Source: Pedobacter kyonggii (GTDB lineage Bacteria; Bacteroidota; Bacteroidia; Sphingobacteriales; Sphingobacteriaceae). From it: DNA of 64,000 bases. Location of the stretch: contig NZ_SIXF01000002.1 of the NCBI RefSeq assembly GCF_004310665.1, positions 124,001-188,000 on the forward strand, given 5' to 3'. The position numbers and the translations under genes were made by a program. Of this stretch, positions 1-9,588 are shown in pieces. The notes below the pieces were generated by a model. The model was not told the origin of the DNA. It ran no database searches and worked only from the letters and a program-made list of their open reading frames with translations. Positions within the stretch are counted from its first letter, which is position 1. The number at the start of each line of letters is the position of its first letter.

Positions 1-2835
1 GGTTTGGACTGTTTTGATGGACAGAATTTTAAAAATTACCGCCACGATCCAAACAATGCCAAGAGCCTTGGCGATGACCGGATATGGGATATTATTGAAG
101 GGGACGACCAAAAGCTCTGGATTGCCACTTTAGGTGCAGGTATCGACGTACTGGACCGTTCAAAAGGTACCTTTTCACATTACAAGGCCTATTCATCAGC
201 CAATACCATAGGGTCTAATTTTATTACGACTTTATTAAAAGACAAATATGGCAATGCCTATATCGGTACCTCATCAGGCCTGGATTTTTGGGAGAAGAAA
301 ACCGGAAAATTCAGGCATTTTAATGCAGACCCATACCTTAAAAACTCACTGAGCAATGGCAATGTTTATGATATCCTGGAAGATAGTTACGGGTATATCT
401 GGGTAACCACGAGGGACGGACTGAACCGGTATAACCCTAAAAACAACCAATTTGATGTGTATAGAGTTGATAATGGGCTTCCTGATAACAATACGTTAAA
501 GATACTTGAAGACAAAAACCGTAACCTTTGGCTAAGCACCACAAAAGGCTTAACGTTTATCAAGGTAAAAAAAACAGATAAAGGTCTTACTTACACCTTC
601 AGAAATTATGATCAGCAGGACGGCCTGCAGGGAAGAGAGTTTAATATAAACTCCGGCTATATTACCAAAAATGGCGAACTGATATTCGGAGGTGCAAATG
701 GCTTTAATCTATTTAAGCCAGAAGATATCAGGACTGACCATACAACACCTGAAATTGCCCTTTCTGAGCTGCAGATTGCCAATAAAAGCGTGGCTGTTAG
801 CGAGGAGATGGATGGAGAGGTGATTCTGCATAAAACCTTAAACAGTTCTGAAAATTTATCTTTAACCCATGAGCATAATGTAATCTCGATTGAATTTACA
901 GCATTAAATTACTTTAACCCTGATAAGATCAGGTATCGGTATATGTTAGAAGGCTTTGATAAAACCTGGCAAGAGCCTACAGGGAATTTACGCAGGGCAA
1001 CCTATACCAATCTGGATCAGGGATCGTATGTGTTCAGGGTTTCATCTACCAATTCTACAGGCGATTGGGTATCGAACGAGAAAAGAATTTCTATCAAAAT
1101 ATTGCCACCCTTCTGGAAAACGCCATTAGCTTATTTGCTTTATCTTGCGCTTGCCGGCGGAATACTTTTTCTGATCAGACACCGGGGTATCCGAAAATTA
1201 AAACGCGAATTTGCATTGGAGCAGGAGCGCCATGAGGCAAAACGTATGCACGACCTGGATCTGATGAAGATCAAATTTTTTACCAACGTAAGTCACGAGT
1301 TTCGTACGCCTTTATCACTGATCATTACACCAATGGAAAAACTGATCAGACAGACAGCAGATGAAGAAAAAAAACAGCAAATGCAGATGATCCATAGAAA
1401 TGGGCGACGACTACTGAACATGGTAAACCAGTTGCTGGATTTCAGAAGAATGGAAGTGCAGCAGTTAAAACTTGATTGTAAGCTTGGCGATGTAGTTGAT
1501 TTTATAAAAGACCTGACCTATTCCTTTACCGATATTGCCGAAAAGAAAAATATTAAATTCCATTTCGAATCCGAACTCATCAGCTTGATCACAGCTTTTG
1601 ATCATGATAAAATAGAAAGGATACTGTTCAATCTGCTTTCCAATGCATTTAAATTTACATCCGAAAGTAGATCGGTTAGTGTGCTGTTAAGTTCGACGCT
1701 AAATAATTTTAATCAAACCTGTCTCTTGATCAGTATTAGCGATAATGGTATCGGCATTGAAGAAGATAAACTGAACCGGATATTCGACCGCTTTTTTCAG
1801 AGCGATATCCCGGGATCCTTTGTTAATCAGGGCAGCGGGATAGGCTTGGCCATTACCAAAGAGTTTGTCCGCTTGCATGGTGGTGAGATCTGGGCCGAAA
1901 GTAAGGTTGGTGCGGGTTCTACCTTTACAGTTAAAATTCCCTTTGATGAGGCAGAGGTAACAATAGTAGAAAATAGTAAACTCAGTTTTACAGCTAAACC
2001 GTCTACCAGAGCGCTATCAGAAGAAAGTAATGCTGTGGCTGTATCGGGATTCGATAAAAAGCCAGTGTTACTTTTGGTAGAGGATAATGACGACTTTAGG
2101 TTCTATTTAAAAGATAATTTAAACGAATTTTATCAGATTTACGAAGCGGTGAACGGAAAAGAGGGATGGCAAAAAGTCTTATCTGCCCATCCCGATCTGG
2201 TGGTGAGCGATATCAGTATGCCCGAAATGAACGGTATCGACCTGTGTAAAAAAATTAAAGGCGATGTACGTACTGCAGATACACCAGTAATATTACTGAC
2301 CGCACTTACAGGCGAAGAGGTGCAGCTTTCTGGTCTGGAAACCGGGGCTAATGATTATGTAACGAAACCTTTTAATTTTGAAATACTGCTCTTCAAAATT
2401 AAAAACCAGCTCAAACAGTTAGAATCGTCGAAGATAAAATATAAAAAGCAGGTCGATATTAATCCCAAAGCCGATGAAATAGAATCTGTTGATGAAAAAT
2501 TTATGCGGCAGCTTTCTGTGCTGATCGAAACCAATGTATCCAATGCTGATTATTCTGTAGATCGGTTAAGCCAGGACATGAACATGAGCCGTGTAAGCCT
2601 TTATAAAAAAGTACTGCTTTTAACCGGGAAATCTCCGGTAGAGTATATCCGTTTTTACCGCCTCAGAAAAGCAACCCAGCTTTTGGAAAAATCGCAGCTA
2701 ACCGTTTCCGAAATTGCTTACGAGGTTGGTTTTAACAACCCAAAGTATTTTACCAAGTATTTTAAGCAGGAATTTAATATGCTCCCATCAGTGTATATCG
2801 CCAAAAAACTAAGTAAAAGTAGAGTTGAACTGTAA
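1..2835 (+). CDS. Hybrid two-component regulator (HTCS), 5' truncated
   Basis: The frame is open from the first base, so the true start and most of the N-terminal sensor propeller lie outside the window. What remains is, in order: two-component-regulator propeller repeats (to about residue 245), a Y_Y_Y domain (about 285-370), one membrane segment (about 376-396), HisKA with phospho-acceptor His431 in VSHEFRTPL, a HATPase domain with the GIGIEE and GSGIGLAI boxes, a receiver domain with phospho-acceptor Asp736 in SDISMPEMNG, and a C-terminal AraC-type HTH. This is the classical Bacteroidetes HTCS layout, in which a periplasmic glycan signal is relayed inside one polypeptide to a DNA-binding domain. 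Such proteins usually control an adjacent susCD locus; none is seen to the right, so the target is probably upstream of the window. Family call is secure, ligand unknown. Confidence 0.95.
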   Translation, partial: GLDCFDGQNFKNYRHDPNNAKSLGDDRIWDIIEGDDQKLWIATLGAGIDVLDRSKGTFSHYKAYSSANTIGSNFITTLLKDKYGNAYIGTSSGLDFWEKKTGKFRHFNADPYLKNSLSNGNVYDILEDSYGYIWVTTRDGLNRYNPKNNQFDVYRVDNGLPDNNTLKILEDKNRNLWLSTTKGLTFIKVKKTDKGLTYTFRNYDQQDGLQGREFNINSGYITKNGELIFGGANGFNLFKPEDIRTDHTTPEIALSELQIANKSVAVSEEMDGEVILHKTLNSSENLSLTHEHNVISIEFTALNYFNPDKIRYRYMLEGFDKTWQEPTGNLRRATYTNLDQGSYVFRVSSTNSTGDWVSNEKRISIKILPPFWKTPLAYLLYLALAGGILFLIRHRGIRKLKREFALEQERHEAKRMHDLDLMKIKFFTNVSHEFRTPLSLIITPMEKLIRQTADEEKKQQMQMIHRNGRRLLNMVNQLLDFRRMEVQQLKLDCKLGDVVDFIKDLTYSFTDIAEKKNIKFHFESELISLITAFDHDKIERILFNLLSNAFKFTSESRSVSVLLSSTLNNFNQTCLLISISDNGIGIEEDKLNRIFDRFFQSDIPGSFVNQGSGIGLAITKEFVRLHGGEIWAESKVGAGSTFTVKIPFDEAEVTIVENSKLSFTAKPSTRALSEESNAVAVSGFDKKPVLLLVEDNDDFRFYLKDNLNEFYQIYEAVNGKEGWQKVLSAHPDLVVSDISMPEMNGIDLCKKIKGDVRTADTPVILLTALTGEEVQLSGLETGANDYVTKPFNFEILLFKIKNQLKQLESSKIKYKKQVDINPKADEIESVDEKFMRQLSVLIETNVSNADYSVDRLSQDMNMSRVSLYKKVLLLTGKSPVEYIRFYRLRKATQLLEKSQLTVSEIAYEVGFNNPKYFTKYFKQEFNMLPSVYIAKKLSKSRVEL

Positions 2836-2897
2836 ATAGAAGTGGGACAAACATAAATTGGATAGGTTTCATGTGGCGCTGATCTGTTTTCTGGGAG

Positions 2898-3689
2898 TTA
2901 TTTGTTTTGAATTGTGCCTTTGGCTGCAGCAATAATGAGTTGGGCTACTTCTTTAGCGTGCGAGATGTAAACCGAATGGCTGGCTCCTTCTATTTCTATA
3001 ACCTGGCTTTTTGCACGTTTTGCATACATTCTTTCCAGATCCGGATTGATGATCCGGTCTGACTTGGCTACCATATACCAACTTGGCTTTGTTTTCCAGG
3101 CAGGGTTGTGGATAATGGCATGAAATACGGAATCTGCTGTTGGCGTTTGCGAATTGGCCATAAAATCGGCCTTTGATGCCGGTAGATCCGCTGAAAAATC
3201 GGCTGCGAAGAATTTCGGATCAATATAATCCCAGCCGTCCTTTCCCTTGGTCAGCGATTTATAAGCCGAAGGATTCAGCTTGCCGTTATTTGCCTCCGAC
3301 TCGCCATCATCAGGGGCATGCGCAGCAATATATACCAAGCCGGCCACTTTTGGATCATTGCCGGCTACCGTGATAATTGCTCCTCCATAGCTATGGCCTA
3401 CCAGGATACAGGGGCTGTCCTGCTGATCAATTATTCGCTTTACCGCTGCAACATCTTCCTCAAAAGTGGTAAGCGTATGTTGTGTTACGCTTACCTTATA
3501 TCCTTTTTTTATAAGTATTTCGTAAACCGGCTGCCAGCCAGACCCGTCTACAAAAGCACCGTGAACCAGCACCACATTCCGGATGTGTGCTGTATCCTGC
3601 GCTTTTACGGGAATGGAAAATATGAATGATACGAACAGCAAAAGCAGCCAAATCGCTTTTGCCTGATAATGGATATTTAACGTTTTCAT
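2898..3689 (-). CDS. Exported alpha/beta hydrolase
   Basis: 263 residues with an N-terminal signal peptide ending near VKAQ, so probably periplasmic. Alpha/beta hydrolase fold: oxyanion-hole strand VVLVHGAF, nucleophile elbow GHSYGG (Ser), a late acidic region after MVAKSDR and a C-terminal catalytic His in EGASHSVY. It resembles the EstC/salicylate-esterase-like group, often annotated only as alpha/beta fold hydrolase; substrate cannot be read from sequence. It lies 10 bases downstream of the AraC regulator on the same strand, which suggests cotranscription, and the SDR gene further upstream is also on this strand. Confidence 0.88.
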   Translation of the reverse strand: MKTLNIHYQAKAIWLLLLFVSFIFSIPVKAQDTAHIRNVVLVHGAFVDGSGWQPVYEILIKKGYKVSVTQHTLTTFEEDVAAVKRIIDQQDSPCILVGHSYGGAIITVAGNDPKVAGLVYIAAHAPDDGESEANNGKLNPSAYKSLTKGKDGWDYIDPKFFAADFSADLPASKADFMANSQTPTADSVFHAIIHNPAWKTKPSWYMVAKSDRIINPDLERMYAKRAKSQVIEIEGASHSVYISHAKEVAQLIIAAAKGTIQNK

Positions 3690-3699
3690 AGCTTTTTAT

Positions 3700-4671
3700 T
3701 TATAGCCGTTGTTCTCTTTCATTCAGGTTCCTGAATTCTTTCGGAGACTGCCCGACCTTGTTTTTAAAAATTTTGGTGAAATGAGAGGGGTGCTCAAAGC
3801 CGAGTCCATAAGCAATCTCACTGATCGCGCTTTCTGTACTCCATAGTAAATGCTTTGCTTTATCAATTAATTTCAAATGGATCTGTTCCTGTGTTGACTT
3901 GCCGGTATATTTACTTAATAGGTCGGATAGGTAATTGGCAGATAAATTTAAGTGCGAAGCGAAATACTTTACATCTGGAATGCCGGTGTCAATCAGAGAG
4001 CCTTGAGCAAAATAATCATTCAAAAGTCTTTCAAATTTTTCAACAATATCATTTCCCGCTTTTACCCTGGTTAAAAACTGTCGGTCGTAAAACCTTGAAC
4101 AGTAGGATAAAAGCAGTTCAAGGTTTGTCAGGATCAAATTATGCGAATGTTTATCAAGGTTGTTTCCGATCTCTTTACCGATGTTGCGCAAACAATCTTC
4201 CAAAACATCCTTTTCAGCATCTGAAATATGAAGGCATTCATTGGTGTCATAACCGAAGAAAGAATACTCGGATAGTTTACGGCCTCTGCTGGTTGCATTT
4301 AAAAAATCAGGGTGTATATAAATTGCCCAGCCCTCCACCTTGTTTTCGACTCCAGGGGTTAGCACTTGATCAGGTGCGGTAAACATTAACGAACCGGCTG
4401 AAAAATCATAACTGGTCCGGCCGTATCTAAACACACCTTCGATCTTTTTACAGGCTATGGAGTACAGGTCAAGCCGGTAGGAGGCTCCCGGTTTCCTGTT
4501 CGAGCGGTCAACCCTGGCCAGGTCTATAACGGAAATAAGCGGGTGCAGCGGTTTATCGTAATGAAAAAAACTGTGCAGTTCAGCAATTGATTTGATATCT
4601 ATATAATCCATACAACCGTTGTCTAACCCTGATTCAAATTTAGTAAACATACCTGGTATTTGCTGTTTCAT
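3700..4671 (-). CDS. AraC-family transcriptional regulator
   Basis: 323 residues. The N-terminal ~200 residues form a cupin-like effector region (AraC_binding type, with the GSLMFTAPDQ strand). The C-terminal ~100 residues are the double HTH of AraC/XylS, with ISEIAYGLGFEHPSHFTKIFK as the second helix-turn-helix followed by the family signature ending in SPKEFR. A later start at residue 21 (position 4611) is equally possible, since related proteins commonly begin near MDYIDIKSI. It sits between the SDR gene (upstream) and the hydrolase (downstream) on the same strand and probably regulates one or both. Ligand unknown. Confidence 0.9.
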   Translation of the reverse strand: MKQQIPGMFTKFESGLDNGCMDYIDIKSIAELHSFFHYDKPLHPLISVIDLARVDRSNRKPGASYRLDLYSIACKKIEGVFRYGRTSYDFSAGSLMFTAPDQVLTPGVENKVEGWAIYIHPDFLNATSRGRKLSEYSFFGYDTNECLHISDAEKDVLEDCLRNIGKEIGNNLDKHSHNLILTNLELLLSYCSRFYDRQFLTRVKAGNDIVEKFERLLNDYFAQGSLIDTGIPDVKYFASHLNLSANYLSDLLSKYTGKSTQEQIHLKLIDKAKHLLWSTESAISEIAYGLGFEHPSHFTKIFKNKVGQSPKEFRNLNEREQRL

Positions 4672-4724
4672 ATTTCATTTACCGTTTGAATAAGGACAGG
4701 CATAAGCTTGCTATTAATAATTGA

Positions 4725-5492
4725 TCATATCATTATGCCGCCGCCCACTTCTATACGCTGGGCATTTACGTATCTGCTGTCATCCGATAATAGCGATGCA
4801 ACAAAAAGACCTACATCATCAGCTACACCAAGGCGCCCCAGGGCTATGCCGGCTGCAATCTGATGTCTATGGCCCTCATCGCCTTTTCCGCCGCCAAACT
4901 CGGTATCGATCGCACCGGGTGCAACACTGTTCACCCGGATATTCCGGTCAGCATATTCCTTGGCGAAGTACCTTGTTAAGCCTTCAGTTGCGGCTTTCAG
5001 CGCACCGTACACCGCCACGCCTGGAAACGCGAACCGTGCGAGCCCGGAAGAGATGTTAATAATCTGGCCGCCCTCAGTGATGAAAGGAAGCAGCTTTTGC
5101 GTCAGAAAGAATACACCTTTAAAGTTGACATTCACCAGTTGATCGAACATTTCTTCAGTTGTATCTTTAATAAGTGTTCGTTGAGCTATTCCCGCATTGT
5201 TAACGAGATAGTCGAAGCTTTCTCGATCCCATTCTGTTTTAAGCACTTGCAATACCTGTTTGCTGAAATTGCTGAAAGATCCCGTATCGGCCGAGTTGAG
5301 CTGCAATGCAACCGCTTTACCACCATTTTGGTTGATCTCATCAGCCACCGCTTTTCCGTGTTCGGGCTGGCTATTGTAAGTGAGGATTACGCCAATGCCG
5401 CGTTTTGCTGCATTCAATGCAATGCTTTTTCCTATTCCGCGGCTACCACCGGTTACCAGGACGATTTTCGATTGTTGATCTGTTGTGTTCAT
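4725..5492 (-). CDS. SDR-family oxidoreductase
   Basis: A short-chain dehydrogenase of 255 residues from the chosen start; a further in-frame ATG at 5543 would add 17 residues unlike the family, so the internal ATG at 5492 (MNTTDQQ) is preferred. Rossmann dinucleotide motif TGGSRGIGKS at the N-terminus, NNAG motif, catalytic Ser in INISSG and YxxxK in VYGALKAA, and a C-terminal GGG strand, all as in classical SDRs of the FabG type. Reaction is NAD(P)H-dependent carbonyl/alcohol interconversion; the substrate is not readable. It points toward the AraC regulator 53 bases downstream. Cytoplasmic, no signal peptide. Confidence 0.9.
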   Translation of the reverse strand: MNTTDQQSKIVLVTGGSRGIGKSIALNAAKRGIGVILTYNSQPEHGKAVADEINQNGGKAVALQLNSADTGSFSNFSKQVLQVLKTEWDRESFDYLVNNAGIAQRTLIKDTTEEMFDQLVNVNFKGVFFLTQKLLPFITEGGQIINISSGLARFAFPGVAVYGALKAATEGLTRYFAKEYADRNIRVNSVAPGAIDTEFGGGKGDEGHRHQIAAGIALGRLGVADDVGLFVASLLSDDSRYVNAQRIEVGGGIMI

Positions 5493-6113
5493 CGTTTTAT
5501 TTTTTTTGATCACACAAAGTTCCATCATCAAATCGCTGCCCACTTATACATTTAAGGGTAAGAATTATACATTTCTCATATATCGTAGCGGACAAATACT
5601 ATTCTCCGTAAAAGCTTGTCGTGTGGGCATGTCTTTATATGTGTGGGTTTTTAGGCGCTATGCTAACCTGCTTTAACAATATACAGGTTTCACCGAAGAA
5701 CGCCCGTCAATCCCAAGCGGCAGAAAATCAAAAAACAGGTGCAGAATAGAACAAATAGCCAAACCTAAAACGCAGTGGTTTTGTGTTCATAAGCGATGAG
5801 TCAAAGCTTCCACGAGAATTGAACACAAACCCCGAAGGGCTCAATCAGCCCAAAGAAAACACAAACAAAAACTGATTAAACAAAGTGCTGCTTTTTTTTG
5901 ATGAGCGTGGGTTGTGAGGAGCCACATTGGTGGATTGACAAAGCGCTTTGGGTACTTTGACGCTCCAAAATGCGCAGCATTCTTGGGCGCCAATAAAAAC
6001 AACATGCTCTGCGAAAAACTACCATGCCACCGTGGCAAAGAGCGGAAAAACAAATAAATATTTGTGTCAACACTTGATGTTTTTAGAATCAGGATCTCTT
6101 AATGGCAGGAAAG

Positions 6114-6134
6114 ATGCTGAAATAAATTCAGCAT
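6114..6134. repeat. REP-like hairpin
   Basis: Perfect 8-bp arms ATGCTGAA and TTCAGCAT around a 5-base AT loop, followed by GACG. Not followed by a T-run, so not a typical terminator. It resembles short mobile-type palindromes common in Pedobacter intergenic DNA. Confidence 0.45.
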
Positions 6135-6271
6135 GACGATAGACCTAGGCAACGACGCTAAAAACAAATCTAAATTAACAGAGATGTATCCACACGATAG
6201 TACATTCGTATTCACGGTTATAATAGGGGTCTTACAGCTAAGCCCATTTTATAATTAATAATTGTTATTTT

Positions 6272-6284
6272 CGTGTACGTTAAC
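6272..6284 (+). promoter_or_regulatory. LacI operator copy 1, upstream of lacI
   Basis: CGTGTACGTTAAC, 118 bases before the lacI start. The same 13 bases recur at 7541, 9589 and 10511, each before a gene of the same glycan locus. The position before the regulator itself suggests autoregulation. Unlike the other three copies the next base is T rather than G. Confidence 0.8.
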
Positions 6285-6402
6285 TGAATGCATATGGCAT
6301 TCCGGTTTTACTCAAAAGGGACGAAGCTTTAAGGTGACCAGCATTTTTAGATAATAAATACCTTTAAGAAAGAACTGTAAAAGACTAGCTAAGAATTTAA
6401 TT

Positions 6403-7458
6403 ATGGAAGGAAATAAAGAACTTGTTGGTGTTAAGGAAATTGCCCGCCGTGCAAATGTATCTATTGGTACGGTAGATCGGGTTTTGCATAACAGAACAGG
6501 TGTTTCCAAGAAAACAAAAGATAAAATACTGGCTATTATTGAGGAACTGGCGTATCAGCCCAATATTTTGGCCCGCAGATTAGCCTCTAAAAAGCAGATT
6601 GTTTTTGCCGTAATCATCCCGTCCGTTTCTGATGAAACGGATTATTGGCAAGAACCCTTGCTGGGTATTGAGCAGGCTGCAGGTGAAATAGCTCCTTATG
6701 GAATTATCCTGAAAAAATATTTTTACGATCTAAACCACAAAACCTCCTTTGTTCAACAGATTGACCAAATTGATCTTTCAGATATTCAAGCCGTCCTTAT
6801 TGCACCAATTTTTATTGAGGAATCCGAAAATTTCCTGATCAAACTGGACAAAAGAAAAATTCCCTATGTTTTTATCAATTCTGATATCCAGGGCCATAAC
6901 AGTTTGAGTTATTTCGGGCCTGAACTTTACCAGAGTGGTTATCTGTCTGCCCATTTAATGAAGTATGTTATCAAGGAAGATGATACAATACTGATTGTCA
7001 ATATCTCTCACGAAATAGATAATCATCACCACCTGCTCCGTAAGGAACAGGGGTTCCGTAGTTACTTTAAAGAGAAGGATTTAAAAAATACCATCCTCAA
7101 AATTGATATCGTACAGACTGATTATCAATTCGTGGCTACATCGTTGCAGACAGTTTTTAAGGAAAATAATGTTTCGGCCATTTTTGTGACCAACTCCAGA
7201 GTGTCGGCAGTAGCAAAATATTTAAACCAAACTAACGCACGTAAAATGCTGATCGGATTTGATTACACTAAAGAAAATCTACAGTTCTTAAAGCAGGGGA
7301 GTATTGATTTTCTCATCTGTCAAAAACCCCGGGAGCAGGGATACAAAGGTATCATGGCACTGTATCAGTTTGTTGTACATGCAAAAACCGGCGAAAAAAA
7401 CAATTTTATGCCGATCGATATCATTACTGCCCAAAACTGCGATTTCTACATTAACTAA
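6403..7458 (+). CDS. LacI-family transcriptional regulator
   Basis: 351 residues. The N-terminal HTH is typical LacI: VGVKEIARRANVSIGTVDRVLHNR, followed by a hinge helix ending LARRLASKKQ. Residues from about 60 on form a periplasmic-binding-protein-like effector domain. It is the first gene of the GlcNAc-type locus, and the repeated box CGTGTACGTTAAC before it and before three other transcription units of the locus makes it the obvious cognate regulator. The inducer would be expected to be a GlcNAc-derived sugar or phosphosugar; that is inference from the neighbouring nagA and nagB-like genes. Confidence 0.93.
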   Translation: MEGNKELVGVKEIARRANVSIGTVDRVLHNRTGVSKKTKDKILAIIEELAYQPNILARRLASKKQIVFAVIIPSVSDETDYWQEPLLGIEQAAGEIAPYGIILKKYFYDLNHKTSFVQQIDQIDLSDIQAVLIAPIFIEESENFLIKLDKRKIPYVFINSDIQGHNSLSYFGPELYQSGYLSAHLMKYVIKEDDTILIVNISHEIDNHHHLLRKEQGFRSYFKEKDLKNTILKIDIVQTDYQFVATSLQTVFKENNVSAIFVTNSRVSAVAKYLNQTNARKMLIGFDYTKENLQFLKQGSIDFLICQKPREQGYKGIMALYQFVVHAKTGEKNNFMPIDIITAQNCDFYIN

Positions 7459-7540
7459 GCCGGTTTTAATTTTCGTGTTTCTTTCCCTTTCCTAATCATA
7501 AACATATTGATTTGGAATTACAATATATGTTTTGTTAATT

Positions 7541-7554
7541 CGTGTACGTTAACG
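7541..7554 (+). promoter_or_regulatory. LacI operator copy 2, upstream of MFS permease
   Basis: CGTGTACGTTAACG, 32 bases before the ATG at 7587. A GTG inside the box opens the same frame 15 codons upstream, but this is almost certainly 5' untranslated operator DNA, which decides the permease start in favour of 7587. Confidence 0.85.
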
Positions 7555-7586
7555 CATGTATTAATCAGCTAAACAAAATTTTTTTT

Positions 7587-8873
7587 ATGGATAAGAAGAC
7601 ATACACAAAATCACTTTGCATTATTGCTGTGCTCTTTTTTGTTTTTGGGTTTGTCACCTGGATAAATGCCATGCTTATCCCTTATTTTAAGTTATGCTGC
7701 GAACTGAATAACCTGGAGTCTTATTTTGTAGCATTTGCTTTTTACATTTCCTATCTGTTCATTTCTTATCCTGCTTCCTTACTGCTAAAGAAGACCGGCT
7801 TCAAAAATGGAATGATGGTTGGTTTTTGGGTAATGTCTCTGGGCGCCTTTTTATTTATTCCGGCGGCCATGTACAGAAGCTACCTTTTGTTTTTATGTGG
7901 GCTGTTCACCTTGGGTGCGGGACTGGCGGTACTGCAGACTGCGGCAAATCCTTATGTCACCATCCTCGGCCCCAAAGAAAGTGCAGCGAAGAGGTTTAGT
8001 ATAATGGGCATCTGCAATAAATTCGCCGGAATCCTGGCTCCCTTGCTTTTTGCTGCTGTGGTACTAAAACCATCAGATAGGGAATTATTTGAGCAGGTAA
8101 AATTAATGGGTATCCCCGAAAGGGCTGCCGTGCTTGACGAATTGATCCGAAGGGTAATTTATCCTTATGCAGCGGTTGGCATCATTTTGCTGGTTCTGGG
8201 TTTCCTGGTCCGTTTTTCGGTACTGCCCGAAATCAATACTGAAGAGGAAGATAAAACGACGGCTGCCTTAAATAGGGAGAAAACGAATATTTTCGAGTTT
8301 CCTCATCTGATATTGGGCGCACTGGCCATTTTTGTTCACGTGGGTTCGCAGGTTATCGCCGTTGATACCATTATCGGATATGCACATTCAATGAACATTT
8401 CTCTGCTGGAGGCCAAGGTGTTTCCATCGTATACCCTTTCTGCAACCATAGCAGGCTACCTGTTGGGAATTTCATTGATCCCAAAATACATTTCCCAGCT
8501 TTTGGCGCTGCGTATGTGTGTGATTTTTGGCATTATATTCACCGTTTGCATCTTATTTTCGGGCGGACAGATTAAAATGTTCGGTCATCAGGCAGATGTT
8601 TCAATCTGGTTTATTGTGCTGCTCGGTTTTGCCAACTCAATGATATGGGCCGGCATTTGGCCACTATCGATGGACAGATTGGGTAAGTTTATCAAAATAG
8701 GTGCAGCCGTATTGATCATGGGCCTTTCAGGCAATGCCATTCTTCCATTAATTTATGGGCACCTTGCCGATGTTTATGGACTTAAAAACGCTTACATCGT
8801 ATTGTTGCCCTGCTATCTGTATCTTTTATTCTATGCCTACAAAGGTTATAAGCTAAAAAGCTGGAGACTTTGA
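7587..8873 (+). CDS. Sugar MFS transporter, NagP/FucP-like
   Basis: 428 residues from the ATG at 7587, with about 12 hydrophobic segments. It belongs to the FucP/GluP-type sugar:H+ symporters (FGFVTWINAMLIPY in TM1, LQTAANPYVTILGP in TM4-5, and a C-terminal half with GFANSMIWAGIWPLSM). Bacterial GlcNAc loci often use NagP, a member of this family, in place of a PTS; the downstream nagA and nagB-like genes support uptake of GlcNAc or a GlcNAc-containing oligosaccharide across the inner membrane. Under LacI box control, and followed after 27 bases by the CBM9-like gene, probably cotranscribed. The exact sugar is inferred from context. Confidence 0.9.
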   Translation: MDKKTYTKSLCIIAVLFFVFGFVTWINAMLIPYFKLCCELNNLESYFVAFAFYISYLFISYPASLLLKKTGFKNGMMVGFWVMSLGAFLFIPAAMYRSYLLFLCGLFTLGAGLAVLQTAANPYVTILGPKESAAKRFSIMGICNKFAGILAPLLFAAVVLKPSDRELFEQVKLMGIPERAAVLDELIRRVIYPYAAVGIILLVLGFLVRFSVLPEINTEEEDKTTAALNREKTNIFEFPHLILGALAIFVHVGSQVIAVDTIIGYAHSMNISLLEAKVFPSYTLSATIAGYLLGISLIPKYISQLLALRMCVIFGIIFTVCILFSGGQIKMFGHQADVSIWFIVLLGFANSMIWAGIWPLSMDRLGKFIKIGAAVLIMGLSGNAILPLIYGHLADVYGLKNAYIVLLPCYLYLLFYAYKGYKLKSWRL

Positions 8874-8900
8874 TCTGTATTTTCCACTTCAAAACTTAAT

Positions 8901-9566
8901 ATGAACTTAACCGTACCCTTTTTTAAAGACGAAACCGGAGGATCTCCTGCTGACCTGTGGAACAAACTGGAAGCACTGCCCAGCCATGACCTGAACAATA
9001 GCTCATGGCCGCATATCCCAACTTCCTGTAATGCTTCATTCAAAATTGCCCATACCTCAAAATACATTTTAATCAAGTTTTTCGTAACCGATGATTATTT
9101 TGCTTCCATAAACAGGCCAATCAACAGCGATGTGCATCTTGATAATTGCGTAGAGTTTTTTATTTCATTTGATGAATCTGACAACTATTATAATCTGGAG
9201 TTTAATGCCTTCGGTACAGGGAAAGTAGCCTATGGGGATAAAAGCGGAAGAAGAAAACTATTAAACGAAGATGTAATAGGTAAAATACGCACAAAAGTGG
9301 AATGGGGGAATGAAGGAGAAAGTTTCAACTGGGATATACTGCTCAAAATCCCGACAGAGGTTTTTGTGTACCATAAACTCAGGAGTTTTGAAGGGCAAAA
9401 TGCAAAGGCCAATTTTTTTAAATGTGGCGATGGATTACCAAATCCTCATTATCTCTGTTGGAATCGCATACTGAGTGCATTACCAGATTTTCACCGTCCG
9501 GAATATTTTGGCTCTATAGAGTTTATGCCGATAAAACCGGCGGTAACTGATGAAATTAAAAGGTAA
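8901..9566 (+). CDS. Cytoplasmic carbohydrate-binding family 9-like protein
   Basis: 221 residues without signal peptide or membrane segment. The fold signature is that of the CBM9-like/DOMON-like beta-sandwich proteins: DNCVEFFISFDESDNYYNLEFNAFGT in the middle, WDILLKIP, and a C-terminal NFFKCGD...HYLCWNRI...FHRPEYFG block. Family members with signal peptides bind sugars outside; here the lack of export suggests a cytoplasmic role, perhaps binding the imported sugar. Ends just before LacI box 3 and follows the permease by 27 bases. Function unproven. Confidence 0.75.
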   Translation: MNLTVPFFKDETGGSPADLWNKLEALPSHDLNNSSWPHIPTSCNASFKIAHTSKYILIKFFVTDDYFASINRPINSDVHLDNCVEFFISFDESDNYYNLEFNAFGTGKVAYGDKSGRRKLLNEDVIGKIRTKVEWGNEGESFNWDILLKIPTEVFVYHKLRSFEGQNAKANFFKCGDGLPNPHYLCWNRILSALPDFHRPEYFGSIEFMPIKPAVTDEIKR

Positions 9567-9588
9567 AATATTTTTTATTATTTTTTTT

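Larger units (their letters stand above)
5493..6402. other. Long non-coding spacer rich in inverted repeats
   Basis: About 900 bases with no convincing gene. Short open frames of 60-70 codons between 5840 and 6140 overlap on both strands, lack family features and look spurious. Structures visible: an imperfect inverted repeat (TGTGTTCA 5782-5789 with TGAACACA 5820-5827), a hairpin GGGCT/AGCCC at 5837-5851, a small palindrome TGCCAC/GTGGCA near 6024-6036, and a stem ATGCTGAA (6114-6121) with TTCAGCAT (6127-6134). The right end carries the lacI promoter region. The stretch resembles interspersed repeats of Sphingobacteriaceae genomes, an impression that was not searched. Confidence 0.5.

Noticed and set aside
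5841-6136. Overlapping 60-70-codon frames on both strands
   Set aside because: They overlap each other in repeat-rich DNA, show no signal or domain and have no start context; treated as repeats.
7542-7586. GTG start adding 15 residues to the MFS permease
   Set aside because: The added codons lie inside and just after the LacI operator, and the ATG at 7587 gives the usual family N-terminus.
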